Source: Rhyzopertha dominica (Eukaryota; Arthropoda; Insecta; Coleoptera; Bostrichidae). From it: 64,000 nt of DNA. Shown in pieces: positions 1-11,550 of this stretch (position 1 is its first letter; every line of letters starts with the position of its first letter). Both the position numbers and the translations under genes were made by a program. The stretch covers positions 496,002-560,001 of the forward strand of contig QCXZ01000138.1 of the NCBI GenBank assembly GCA_025024175.1. Direction: 5' to 3'. Below the pieces are notes generated by a model. The model was not told the origin of the DNA, made no database searches, and saw only the letters and a program-made list of their open reading frames with translations.

Positions 1-1983
1 CTTCACATGCTCTCTCAATACACAAGTTGTTTGCTGCTTAAAATTATAAATATAGTGTGAATGAAAAACATAGACAAGCATTCAGAACATTGAAACAATC
101 AAATTTATACTTCATGCTTCATAGTTGCATTGTGTTTTCTGTTTTTCTCATGTGAACATTTTTGTTCCTTAAAATGGTTTTAGGTTCTATGCCATACTGT
201 TAAAAGCTAAAAAGAAATAGATAGTGAGTGGTCAAATATTATACCTCAGTTATTATTACTTTTAAGGAAAATATCAACCAATTTAAACAGTTTCTTGTAA
301 AAACTTTTTACTTAAACTTGACAAAAACGTAGATACCTAATGTTTTGTGATAGATCTATGCAGTTTAGAATTTTTTAAATTATAATTTACACACAATACA
401 AAACAGATTTATTGCTATTCAGGACCTCCATTAATCCACAAATCACATAAATACAGTCCCCTCGGCCACATTAAAAACCTCTTACATTAATTTTTGGTAA
501 AGAAAATTTATAAATAGTGTATTATTTCTATAGAATATCAAAGGTGCACACAAAATCAATTGATTAACAACACAAAAAAAGAATTGAATACGAAACATGA
601 ATTAAACACTTATTTACGAGTACTTAATAAATGCACATCAATTCAACAAATTAATTATGAGTTCTAAACCAATTTGTATTATATAATACAGACAAGCCTA
701 TTAAAAATTAGATGTAAATAACATACTATATTCAGAAACGTTATTTTAATTTCATTGTAGAACCGTAATTAAAAAAAATATGAGGTAAACTGTGGCATCC
801 CTTCATATAGTGTTTCGTGTTTAGTGTTCAATTTAAAAATTAGAAGTAAATATGTAAGAATTATGTAATTTGAGGTACCTATCAAGAGTAAGACATGTTT
901 GAATGTATATCATATTATTATAAAGGTTTAAATGGAGAACAGAAAGATGTTTCTGGGATTAACTTAATGAGTTTTTAATACTCAGAGAATGAAAGCTAAG
1001 GGAAAGTTGATTACATAAGTAGAGAATGCTCTAGGTATCTAACCAATATTATTTTAGATTAGCTGTTGATGCACTTTAAATATTCATATATAAATAAACA
1101 TAATCATTCATTAAACGTATGGAGCAGCTGTATCTTGAAAACATTTCACATCGTTTTAACGAAAAAAATTGAATACTAAGGAATTTAACTAAAAAATTTT
1201 TTAATGCCTAAATTTTGCACTATGGGGCATTTTTAACATCACATTACAAATAAACTCAAATAACTCCAAAATTCAGTGATAAATAGACTATAAGAATCTA
1301 GTTAATTACGTAAAAGTTTCATCAGTTTTTTTTCTAGTTGTCATAGTAATAATACTACCAAGTAATAATCTTGCCTCAATCAAATTTAACAGACTAGTAT
1401 TCATTTTAAATANATTAGGATTCATCATGAACTGCTGCAAAAATGATTTCTGTAANTAGCAGTCACCATTTAAAAATGGATGATATATATTTTTTCATTT
1501 TGTTTTGTAAACTATAATGTTCCTCACTATAATAATAATAAGAATGGTGAAAACCCAAGTGTGATAGCATTCTTCATTTTGAAGCTATTTGTTAGAATAG
1601 TAGACAACCACACATGACTAATATGCTGACTTATTCCATAATTATTGATAGTCCTAGTTCGGTAAATTAGATTTAGGCGTTTCAAAGAGATAGCAATAAA
1701 AAATTCCAAAGTTATTGAGCACTGCAATATCTGTGGCATGGTAACTACAGACAAAAATGTTGGACAAGACTTTTAGGTTATTAAAGAAATTCTTAAAGCT
1801 CTATTTTACCCTTTATTATTTTATCGGCATATTCTGCAACTATTTGGGAACTTAATATCAATTTCTCTGGTACACTTTTATCTATTTTTTTTAGCTGTGT
1901 CATGCTCTGTGTATATTTAGTATCTCTGTTTCTTTGCTCTTGTTTTAGCTAATGTTAATTCAAGCTTATGCTTTCTCTTTTAG
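1..1983. other. AT-rich flank or intron upstream of the ABCD3 exon
   Basis: No convincing coding exon was seen on either strand. The stretch is AT-rich with short, low-complexity open frames. Because the ABCD3 exon that follows opens at a splice acceptor (a T-rich tract and TAG at 1981-1983), at least the right end must be intron. The missing N-terminal ~110 codons of that gene were not recognised here. Two unresolved bases occur at 1413 and 1456. Confidence 0.6.
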
Positions 1984-3598
1984 TGCCATTGTATCTATGG
2001 ACAAAGCCCTTTTCAAAAAGAGGCTAATCAACTTCATGCTTGCCATGCCAGTGATATCAGTTGTGAACAATGTACTCAAGTACTCGATAGGGGAACTGAA
2101 GATTCGTTTGCGAACAAACATGACCAGACGTCTGTATGATGAATATCTCAAGAACTATACGTACTACAGGATGACGAACTTGGACAATCGGATAGCCAAT
2201 GCTGATCAACTGTTAACAACGGATGTAGACAAATTTTGTGAATCCGTAGCAGAACTGTATTGCAACGTTGCCAAACCAACTTTAGACATAGGGATTTATG
2301 TGTATAGGTTAACGTCTAGTTTAGGTGGGGGAACCCCAGGTCTCATGCTTGGGTACCTTGTTGTTTCTGGGGTAATTCTAACACATTTGAGAAAGCCAAC
2401 GGCACGTTTGACCGTGACAGAACAAAAACTGGAAGGTGAATTCAGGCATATCAATTCCCGTCTCATAACTCACTCTGAGGAGGTGGCTTTCTACAACGGT
2501 AACAATAGGGAAAAGATGACGTTGTTAGCGAGTTATAACAAACTTCTGGCACATCTGCGCAAATTTTTGAGGTTCCGAGTTTTAATGGGCATCATCGATA
2601 ACCTGGTAGCAAAGTATTTTGCTAGCGTCGTAGGTTTTTGGGCCGTTTCATTACCGTTTTTATCGCAAACGCACGCTTTCGCTGGATCTACGAACAACGA
2701 ACGGTCGCGGTTGTATTACACTTACGGTAGGATGTTGGTGAAGTTGGCCGAGGCCATAGGTCGGTTAGTTCTTGCGGGTCGAGAATTGACGAGATTGGCT
2801 GGCTTTACCGCTCGTGTTACTTTACTGAGGGAGGTTTTAAGCGATTTGAACAGCGGCGGCTACCAACGAACCATGGTTGCCGGTTCGGAAGATCTCAGAC
2901 CGAACGGTGGGAAATTGATATTTAAAAACAACATTATCAAGTTTGATAGGGTTCCTTTAATAACGCCGAACGGAGACGTGTTGATAAAGGAGCTCTCGTT
3001 CGAAATTCAGTCGGGGATGAACGTCCTTGTCTGCGGCCCCAACGGTGCGGGAAAATCTTCGTTGTTCAGAATCCTCGGGGAACTGTGGCCCATATTCGGT
3101 GGGGAATTGACGAAACCGCCACGCGGCAAGCTCTTCTACATTCCACAAAAGCCGTACATGACCTTAGGGTCTTTACGAGACCAGCTGACGTACCCGCATT
3201 CCGGGGCGGAGGCGAAACGCAGAGGGGCCACCGATGACATTCTAGAAACCCACTTGAACCGCGTCCAGCTCGGTTACTTGCTCGAGAGGGAGGGGGGCTT
3301 AGATGCGGTGGCCGATTGGTTGGACGTTTTGAGTGGGGGCGAGAAACAAAGGATTGCAATGGCCAGGCTGTTCTATCACCAGCCGCAGTTCGCCATTTTA
3401 GACGAATGCACTAGTGCCGTGTCGGTAGACGTGGAGGGTAGCATGTATAGGTATTGCAGGGAAGTCGGCATAACATTGCTTACTGTTTCGCATAGGAAGT
3501 CTTTGTGGCAACATCATGAATATGTTCTGCATTTAGACGGCAGGGGAGGGTATACCTTCCAGAAAATCGATCCCGACACTGAACAGTTTGGGTCATAA
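1984..3598 (+). CDS. ABCD3: ATP-binding cassette sub-family D member 3 (PMP70), 3' exon, partial
   Basis: Peroxisomal membrane half transporter that imports long- and branched-chain acyl-CoAs; it works as a dimer. This single exon of about 538 codons matches the family from roughly residue 115 to its end. The usual ABCD3 protein is about 660 residues, so the N-terminal targeting and first membrane segments are missing. Visible in order: the ABC-D membrane region, with the family motif NLDNRIANADQLL near the start; a middle part containing AGRELTRLAGFTAR; then the nucleotide-binding domain with Walker A (GPNGAGKSS), signature (LSGGEKQR), Walker B (FAILDE) and H-loop (SHR). The protein ends in EQFGS, similar to the vertebrate C-terminus. 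The open frame extends to an ATG at 1952, but a T-rich acceptor ending at 1983 shows that the exon begins at 1984 in codon position 3. All catalytic motifs are intact, so this is not a pseudogene. Confidence 0.93.
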
Positions 3599-3739
3599 CC
3601 TAAAAGTTCCTGGCTTTTAACTATTTGTGATTAGGTTTTAAAGGTGTACATCACATTTTGCTGAACAACCCGTGTATTATAGACATATTTTGTGATTTTA
3701 TTTTTTGTAAAGCTTCCAATATTGCAGCAAACCTTTTTT

Positions 3740-3745
3740 ATTAAA
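3740..3745 (+). promoter_or_regulatory. ATTAAA poly(A) signal of ABCD3
   Basis: ATTAAA lies about 140 bases after the ABCD3 stop codon in a T-rich context. It is the first reasonable polyadenylation hexamer downstream on this strand. Confidence 0.5.
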
Positions 3746-4203
3746 TATGTTTAGCCTATGAATCAACCTTTTTGTGAATAGTAATACAATTTGACAAAGC
3801 TTTATCGCAGTGCGTCCAGAAAAAAATTTAAAATTTCAGTAGATTAGGTTAAAGTAGACAGAAAGATTTTCAAATTAAAGTACACACTGTTTATCTTCAA
3901 TTCAAATTTTAGTTAATTCATCTCAGTAGTTCACAAAAAAAAATTGCCTATATTTTCATTGATCTTTACCTCCCTCAACATGTTCACTGCTGCAACCCCT
4001 TTATATTGAGAGTACAAATAGGATACTGCCGTTTTCTTTTAATTTGAGCCTTTATTGTGAAAATATAGTTATATAATTATTTTTCAAAATGTTCTTCAGT
4101 GTATGCAATATGGCAAAAACCCTTCCTTTTCTGTGATTTGATGTTTCTTGGCTTCAACTAGTACCCCACCTAATTTCACAATAAGTAACTTTTATCTGCC
4201 TAA

Positions 4204-5119
4204 GAGCCGTTTGCCACTATACTTTATTTAAGTACTGAAATAAGTTCTTAAAATTATCATACTGAAAATTAGATGTGCGTGCCGTTTCAATACAAGAAAT
4301 AAGCGTAGGGCTTTGTTCTCAATTTGTAATTACAAATTCTTTTCAGTAAGTATTTCAACAAGTGCGCCCTTTTGTAGTTCTAATCGTGATTTTCTCAATG
4401 TAAAACTAATCTAACCGTAATCTATTAAATTCCGTCTTTATACAATAGCAAATGCAATATAAGGTCTATTCTACTGCTAGAGAAATAGACCTTAGATGTT
4501 GTCTGTGTTTGTGGTCACCCTGAATTACCACAATTTGTAGTTAAAAGTAAAAAAAAATTCTTGTTGACTGAAAAAAATTATTAAATGCGTCAGCGTTGAT
4601 ACTAACAATGATATTGTAAGAATGAATGTTCATTGCTTCTTAAATGTGCTGAAAGAAAAGCTGCTAATAGAAGATCCAGCAGCATATAAAAATTTTCTAC
4701 AAATGAGCAATGTTTCATTTGAAAAACTGTTTGAACTTGTCCATAACAAAATAGGGAAACAAGGTACACAATTCCGTGAAAGCATTCCTACCGTTTCATT
4801 TACAAAAGCATGACAACACATCACGTTCCCGGTGTTGTCAAAAGTTTACTCACACCAATATACATATTTTAAGAGGCCTAAAACTGCATTTCATGTTGAT
4901 GTATCAATTAGCTGGTAGTAGGTAGTCAGCCCAAAATAACAGATAGCCCCTATTCAAAAGTTTATTTCACCGATATCAGTACAAAAGCTACCTAATCTCA
5001 CAACCCTGCTTATTGCGTAGGTTAATTTCTTGTACTGAAACGGGGCGCGCATCCAGTTTCCGTACAATAATTTTAAGAACTTATTTCAATACTTAAATAA
5101 GTATAGTGGCAAACGGCTC
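4204..5119. mobile_element. PIF/Harbinger-type DNA transposon remnant with long TIRs and TAA target duplication
   Basis: The ends GAGCCGTTTGCCACTATA and TATAGTGGCAAACGGCTC are inverted copies. The first ~53 bases of each arm differ at about two positions, and weaker complementarity continues to about 110 bases (left to ~4312, right from ~5012). The element is flanked by TAA on both sides (4201-4203 and 5120-5122), a three-base target duplication of the kind PIF/Harbinger elements make. Inside, a short frame at 4622-4810 resembles the N-terminal part of a Harbinger transposase. At 916 bp, with most of the transposase missing, it is a non-autonomous or decayed copy. Confidence 0.85.
4622..4813 (+). 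pseudogene. Harbinger-like transposase N-terminal fragment
   Basis: The 63-codon frame includes the pattern DPAAYKNFLQMSNVSFEKL followed by a GKQGTQFRESI-like stretch. This resembles the conserved block of PIF/Harbinger nucleases (YxNFxRM...FxxLLxxV...I.KQ.T..REAI) before the DDE domain. The frame stops right after this block and no DDE core follows, so it is a relic. Its position inside the TIR-bounded element supports the assignment. Confidence 0.65.
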
Positions 5120-5282
5120 TAATTGTAGTTTGATGTAGAAACTATCAGCAAAGTGGTAATGTAATGTCTTTCCTTTTCATCAATCAGCTTTACACTATAG
5201 CTTCTGAATGACCTTGTCCATCTCATTCTTCATTCTTTCCACTGTAAACAATTACTCAACAGTACAAAACATTATGCTGTAT

Positions 5283-5406
5283 TGACATGTTGTTTTCCGG
5301 GCTGGTTCCCATGTTGGTTATTTGACATTGACGTTTCGACACTCATGTTGGTGTCTTCCTCAGAAGCTCTGAAACTGAAACTGAATGCCCGGAAAACAAC
5401 ATGTCA
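5283..5406 (-). repeat. Palindromic element with hammerhead-ribozyme-like core, copy 1
   Basis: Perfect 20-base inverted repeats (5283-5302 and 5387-5406, sharing ACATGTTGTTTTCCGGGC) enclose an 84-base centre. On the minus strand the centre reads CTGAGGA (5363-5357), a GACAC/GTGTC hairpin stem with an 8-base loop (5355-5338), then GAAA and CGTC (to 5330). That is the CUGANGA, stem II, GAAA, NUH order of a hammerhead. One extra A sits between CTGAGGA and stem II, and stem III would be only the self-complementary ACGT, which pairs only in a dimer. A related copy lies at 39409-39497. Hammerhead motifs are known from Penelope-like elements and satellite DNAs; cleavage here is inference. Confidence 0.55.
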
Positions 5407-8400
5407 TCGTCAACAACCACGGAAGCCTTCAAACCAAAATTATGCTGTATTTGTATCTTATTAGGAATATGTTGACAAAGACAAATGTCCTCTGAAAAGA
5501 ACCATTACCTCATTAATGATCAATTTTTTCTGGGAGCTAAAACTTTTTTGAAGTTTTCACTTGTTAATTTAAGCACCTTTTCGATTTTAGAGACACAATT
5601 CAGTCCGAATATTACTACTACTGCAAGAAAAAATTTTAATTCAATTTAGGTGCCTTTCAGAAAGAAACTCCAAATAAGCATCAGACAAGCAGCTAATTTG
5701 GAAATTTCAAAATTTAAAATGAAGGATTCCTGCTTTTGATTGAAGTATAGTGTGTCAGTTGACTTATATTGTGGACCACTAGCTTTAGACAATATATGCC
5801 TTACAGCCTTATTAAATTGCAATTCACAACTTCAGAACTGTCAGTTAACTATTTAAAGCTATGAAAATGTATCGTTAAATGTTAATTTCATTTTAAAAGT
5901 ATGCCATGAAAAATTTTGATGGAGTTTTGAAGGACATTTTGTAGATTTAAACGAATTAAATGGTGGCAACTGGTTGACATGACTAGCTTTTCCTCCAAAC
6001 TCTACCTCTGCGGTATATCTTCTGCAATATCATCTCACTTATCGTCATCTGAAAATCATGTATCAAAATATAACTTAGATACTTTTGTTATTAGCTTCAA
6101 AAACGTCTAAAATTTGTAGTTACAGAAGAATAGTTTATTTTAAGAAAGGAAACAAATTATATTTATTTTCAGAATTACCTTCCAGTGCATACTATTTTTG
6201 GTAGTTGTAAAATACTTTTGTTCTGCATTTAATGTTTTTTTTTTTACTTTGGTGTTGATGATATAATTTCATCAGCGACTGGATCGTTGTTGTCAAATTC
6301 ATTGATATCTTCCTGTTCTATGTGTTCTCTGACTTTTTTATCATTGTCACTGTTTTTGCTTCCAATTCTACCAACACTGCCATTTTTTACTGTGGTTTCT
6401 CAATTTGGGATATTTATCCTGGGCACAAATACAGCACCTATATATCCACAAGGATCTCCATTGCAGTGAGCGTGTTGAATTTTAGGAAGCATTTCTAGAT
6501 TTATGCCCATAGAAATCTTTTGTGACCTAAGCGATAAGTTCCTGAGATCTTTAAATATTTTTTCTGGGCACCTTTTATAGTGCAATTAAATGTCACAGAA
6601 CAATGGGGTATAAAACACAAGGAACACATTTACTTTAAAAAACTTTTGTTAATCTTGATCTATAATGTGTGCATGAACAATTAATTAGCATTAAGTATAT
6701 TTTAAAACTTTAGTTTCATTAAGTTTTTTTCTCTTTTCATCGCACATATTTATTAAGAGTCTCCAAAACAAATTTAGCCTTTTTATCTGTCATTTCACTG
6801 GATTACATTTGTGAAATTTCATATAAAATTGTAGACACTCTGCACAAATTTCATAATTTAATCAAGCATATGATAATGTGCCACTGTTTTAGTGTTTTCT
6901 ATTAATTTCTGAAATTAGACTGAGGATAATATGGCTTCGTAGTGTGTTTGATTTTAAAAATATTGTAAGATGAATTGCACACTGCCTGCTTTAAACTCCA
7001 AAAAACAAATATTGACAATAAGAATACCTTAAGTTGATCATGACTTTTTCTATATACAGTGTCTCATACCCCATTGATTAACCCAAAAAAAGTTGATTAT
7101 TAACTGTCTGAAATGTCTGGAAAATCATTATTCATGATGTGCCTTTCATTGGTGTTGTGATAAAGTCATTAATGTTTAATTATGCTTCGTGTATAAAATT
7201 TTACAGAACTGTAAAGTTTTATCAATTAGAAATATATTAAAGGCTTTTATTAGACGGTTCCCTTTTTTACAAATGTTTTGACTTTTTCGTTAGAATATCA
7301 TACTTCAGGATACCAAAGTTTAGGATTGAGATGAATCCTGCTGGAGGTTTTAGTAATTTGTAGTTGAGATTTATCATTTCTTTGATAAATCATTTTATTT
7401 TACTTGACTATTGGCATTTTTCATTCAGGTTTTGCCAATTTCAATAATATTGCCATCTGCAATAAAAAGAACAAAACATGCTTACAGCCTATCAACAGAA
7501 ATGTATTTCTAATAAGCTTTTATTATTTGTTATTTTTATCTATGATCAAAATTTGCAAAATTTTAACTCCCTTAATAGGAAACCGTTTCAGTTAATCTAA
7601 AATGTTTGATACTGTAAGAAAGATTCTTTCATGCTAAAAAAGAATTAGTGTTTTAAAATTTTATATTGTTTACTGACATAGCACAATTAGTTATTAACAC
7701 ACAAAAAAATGTCATATCGTCCGTAAATCAACATTAAAGTTTTACAATGGTGTCTTTTGTGTCTAAATAAGTGGCTTTATTTGCATATAAAATGTGTTCG
7801 TTTTTTATAGGTTACTGTATAATCTTGAATATGTTTTATGAATTAGATAAGGAACATGCTCTATAAAAAGTTTTGTACTTAATGTGCAAAACAGCCTAAG
7901 ACTATTGTAATCTGCTGTTTTACTGCTAATACTGTCAAATTGTGTTGCCACGTTTATTAGACACTAATATGAATGTGTCATTTGTGGATAACATAAAAAT
8001 TATGATTACTGTAATTCCAAAAATACTTAAGTAATCCTTATCTGTCGAGATATGGAACTCCGGCACAATCTTAAAACATAATATATCTTGAACCCCAAGA
8101 ATGAAAGCGCTTAGTCAAGCAAAAAAAGAGAAATCAAACAAGTAGGTGAATTGTATTGCACAAAAAAAGATACAATCTACCTGCTTCCATCTTGATCAAA
8201 TTTGCTTTTGTCATGAAAAAATTGAATTATAATTATTGTTATATAATATTTTAGTTTATTTATAATTTATATACATGTGATTGGGACCTGGTAACAGTTA
8301 TTTAATAAATACATTTTGTAAATAGCTCAACATTTATGTGTTTATAATAATAATTACATAAGCCTAGAAATGCATTGATAATTAAGGACCTTTTAGGAAC

Positions 8401-8534
8401 AGCGTTTTCTCTTAAAGCTATTTGCCTTATGCATAATAAATCACTTACCATTAAAAATCAATTTGCGCTGCTACCCTAACACTTAATTTAAAATCACCTG
8501 ACAGCAAATTAATCTTTAACGTCACAATATAATG

Positions 8535-8870
8535 TTAAGAATGTCCCCATCCTTTAGTTAATCGTTTCCACAAGCTAGGCTTGTCCACATTTGCAGATGG
8601 GGGCTGGTCATTCCTAATTTGTTCTAAAAATCCTGCGGTCTGATTGGAAGACGGCTCAACAGTGGCATCACCAATTTCTCTAAGATCTCGCATCATCTTC
8701 TTCCTGATTGTCTTTTTCATGCTGAGGTGCCTCTCTAATGTTTTATATTTGTGTTTGGTCCTTGTGTCAGAATTGTCTAGAACAGGAACTTTAGGATTTT
8801 CTTTATTGTCTTCTTTACATCCCCACACTTCCCGTACATCTATTATTTTTCTTTCACTGTTGGAAGACAT
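8535..8870 (-). CDS. Small conserved-looking hypothetical protein (111 residues), last exon
   Basis: I do not recognise the family. The chosen ATG at 8870 lies 11 bases inside an exon that starts at an acceptor (TTGTTTTCAG on the minus strand, exon from 8881). The 5' UTR would therefore be spliced and the whole coding region lies in this one exon. The protein is hydrophilic, with no signal peptide or membrane segment. It has a basic middle (KYKTLERHLSMKKTIRKKMM) predicted to be helical, and a C-terminal FLEQI...SLWKRLTKGWG segment. Codon use and the clean frame suggest a real gene rather than a chance frame. It points away from calreticulin, with ~1.1 kb between the two starts. No function is proposed. 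Confidence 0.6.
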   Translation of the reverse strand: MSSNSERKIIDVREVWGCKEDNKENPKVPVLDNSDTRTKHKYKTLERHLSMKKTIRKKMMRDLREIGDATVEPSSNQTAGFLEQIRNDQPPSANVDKPSLWKRLTKGWGHS

Positions 8871-8881
8871 CTTGGCAATAT

Positions 8882-9962
8882 CTGAAAACAAGGATTATTT
8901 AAAAATATCAACTCGCGGTACACCCGCCTGTGAAAGAATAAACAAGATGATGCATGTCTGCTTCAAAAGTACCTAAAATAAGTCTTAACAATGACTTGAA
9001 TCATTTTATGCCTGTGCCAACTCAAGGTAAACAAGTTCTGAAAGTGTTAGTTTTATTTTACCTTTATTATTTAACTTGGACGCGTGTTTCTAACAAATAA
9101 AACTACTTTATTTAATGAAAGAGAGGAATAAACCCTCACACCCTTGCAATTACATGTTTCGTTGCGGTACCGCGTTCTCTTAACGTGTATGCACTACACT
9201 TTTACTTTCAAATGTAGGCGAGCGAGTTTTATTCTTTGTATTCAAAGTTGAACTTTTTAATTTCCTTTGAAACAGCGCCACTTTCGAAATTACACTCTAT
9301 TCGTCTATCTGTTTGGTAACTGTTTTCTCATTTTAAGGATCGATAAAATTAAGGTGAAGATTAAGTGTAAGTCCCGCAAAATATCGATAAGAAACGAATC
9401 CTCCGTTCCCTTCCAGCAATAATAGATGTTTAAAAAGCATGTAGACGCTCGATAATGTCTTACAGGATAAATTTAATGTATGTAATGTACCAGTCATGGT
9501 ATTTGTTTTAAAAAGAACAGACTATTTCGTAGGGAAATAGCGGATTAGTCAATCCTATTGTCTTTTTGAATTTTCCGGTCGCCCGCCCGCAAGAAGGTTT
9601 TGTAACTTGCAGCCAATAGGAAATGTCCATCTGTACCTGGAAACAAAACGTACATGAAATAGATAAGGAACAAGGATAAAGCAGGATGCCGAAGCCACGT
9701 AACATTAAATATTTCCCAATGTACTCAGCTCCTAGCCAATCAGATTGATCCATCTGTCGAGTTGTAGATCTAGTAAAGAAGTGACTCGTATTATTTAAAC
9801 TATAGAAAAGCTAAATAACAAAAAGAGGACGTGCGTGGACGTATGTCGTGGATAGCTGCACCTCGAGCATTTAGTTCATGGATGGCTGTCGCCTTTTGGC
9901 ACAACCGGAGTACTCGTGGCGAAAGTTTGACGTAAATTCAGTACAAAAATAAAATTTCCAAA
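8882..9962. promoter_or_regulatory. Shared upstream region of the minus-strand small gene and calreticulin
   Basis: The region between two diverging genes is richer in GC and CpG than its surroundings. On the calreticulin side there are CCAAT boxes at 9613-9617, 9716-9720 and 9736-9740, a TATA-like TATTTAAA at 9792-9799, and GACGTG at 9828-9833, which matches the core of an XBP1/ATF6-type unfolded-protein-response element. No exact CCAAT-N9-CCACG ER-stress element was found, although a CCACG occurs at 9695-9699. The first noncoding exon of the small gene probably also lies here but could not be delimited. Confidence 0.45.
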
Positions 9963-11430
9963 ATGAGAGCGTGCTCGTTGATTTTTGCACTATGTGCATG
10001 TTTTTATACATCTTTTGCAAACGTATATTTAGAGGAAAAGTTCTCAGATGGTAAGCATAAGCATACATTAATCGTTAATCGCCTTTCCCCACGTACACCG
10101 GTTCTAACAACCACCGGTTCTTTGAACTTCCTGATTAAACATCGGGACCATGGGCAGTTCACTTAAGGATGTCTTGCTTGTTTAGATTCTTGGGAGAAAA
10201 ACTGGATATACAGTAAACACCCGGGCAAAGAATTTGGGAAGTTCGTGCGAACTGCAGGAAAGTTCTTTAACGACGAGAAGGAGGACCAAGGTAAGGTCAC
10301 TGAGCTTTCGTGACGATTGCTTACTACGCATTTCGAAAATGTTTGTTTAGGTATCCAAACATCACAGGATGCGAGGTTTTACGCCCTAAGCAGGAAATTC
10401 AAGCCCTTCTCGACTGAAGGAAAGGACCTGGTAATTCAGTTCACTGTCAAACATGAGCAGAACATCGACTGTGGCGGAGGCTATCTCAAGGTATTCGATT
10501 GTTCCTTGAACCAAGAGGACATGCACGGAGAATCTCCTTATCGCGTCATGTTCGGACCCGACATCTGCGGACCCGGTACGAAGAAAGTTCACGTTATCCT
10601 TAACTACAAGGATAAGAACGTGCTGATCAACAAGGAGATACGCTGCAAGGACGACGTGTACACACACGCCTACACCCTCATCATCAAACCCGACAACACA
10701 TATGAAGTGCTCATCGACGGCGAGAAAGTGGAGAGCGGCGAACTGGAAGCCGACTGGGACCTCCTCCCTCCCAAGAAGATCAAGGATCCCGAGGCGAAGA
10801 AACCAGAAGACTGGGACGACCGTGCCACCATTCCCGATCCCGACGACAAGAAACCCGAAGACTGGGACAAGCCCGAACACATCCCGGATCCCGAAGCCAC
10901 CAAACCCGACGACTGGGACGACGAGATGGACGGCGAATGGGAACCACCACAAATCGACAACCCAGAATACAAGGGAGAGTGGGCCCCGAAACAGATCGAC
11001 AATCCCGCGTACAAGGGCCCGTGGGTTCATCCCGAGATCGACAATCCCGAATACAAACCCGATCCTGAACTCTACAAGCAGAAGGAGATCTGCGCTGTCG
11101 GTTTGGACCTGTGGCAGGTGAAGTCGGGTACCATTTTCGACAACATCCTGGTCACGGATGATGTCGAGTATGCCAAGAGCGCGTTGGCGAACTTAAAGGA
11201 GAAACAAGAGGGAGAGAAGAAGGCCAAGGAGGCCCAGGATAAGGCTGAAAGAGATGCAGCTGCAGCAGATGAAAAGAAAGAGGATAATGAGGATGATGAT
11301 GAGGACGACGATGAAGATGAGGAGGAACGCGTTCCTCCAGTAGAGGTAAGGCACCGACTTGTTGGTGTGTAGCTTTTGTTAATGATTTTTTGTTTTTCTT
11401 TCACAGGAAACTGATCACGATGAACTGTAA
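9963..11430 (+). CDS. Calr: Calreticulin
   Basis: ER-lumen lectin chaperone and calcium store. Four coding exons join in frame: 9963-10050, 10186-10290, 10351-11345 and 11407-11430, giving 403 residues, the usual calreticulin length. The N-terminus is a signal peptide (MRACSLIFALCACFYTSFA). The globular lectin domain carries KHEQNIDCGGGY and a second cysteine in CGPGTKKVH. The P-domain has three repeats of the DPEAKKPEDWDD type followed by three of the GEWEPPQIDNPEYK type. The C-terminal helix then runs into an acidic Asp/Glu stretch (about 11270-11328), which serves low-affinity calcium binding. The last tiny exon adds ETDHDEL, so the ER-retrieval signal HDEL lies on its own 24-base exon. 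All splice sites are GT-AG and phases agree. An in-frame ATG inside intron 2 is a misleading start and was ignored. Confidence 0.97.
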
Positions 11431-11544
11431 AGTATAATGAATTATAGACTTTTTTTACATCTAAAAGTGTGAAGTGTTTTGTTTGATAGTGTGATCGTTT
11501 GACTGATTTTGTTAATAAGTTTGCCGGTAATACCTACATCTAAT

Positions 11545-11550
11545 AATAAA
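11545..11550 (+). promoter_or_regulatory. AATAAA poly(A) signal of calreticulin
   Basis: AATAAA lies about 115 bases after the calreticulin stop codon, followed by a T-rich stretch. Confidence 0.7.

Larger units (their letters stand above)
3746..8534. other. Intergenic region between ABCD3 and the small minus-strand gene
   Basis: No host gene was recognised. The stretch contains the Harbinger-type element at 4204-5119 and the palindrome at 5283-5406, both listed separately. The rest, especially 5410-8530, is AT-rich sequence with only short chance frames. The last part should contain the 3' UTR of the minus-strand gene at 8535; a TTTATT (AATAAA on the minus strand) lies at 8255-8260. Confidence 0.6.

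Noticed and set aside
10317..10350. In-frame ATG upstream of calreticulin exon 3 that would give a shorter protein
   Set aside because: It lies inside intron 2; a proper acceptor ends at 10350, and exons 1 and 2 supply the signal peptide and first lectin strand in phase.
10386..11030. Long open frame on the minus strand opposite calreticulin (214 codons)
   Set aside because: It is the antisense shadow of the calreticulin lectin and P-domain exon; the plus-strand product is unambiguous.
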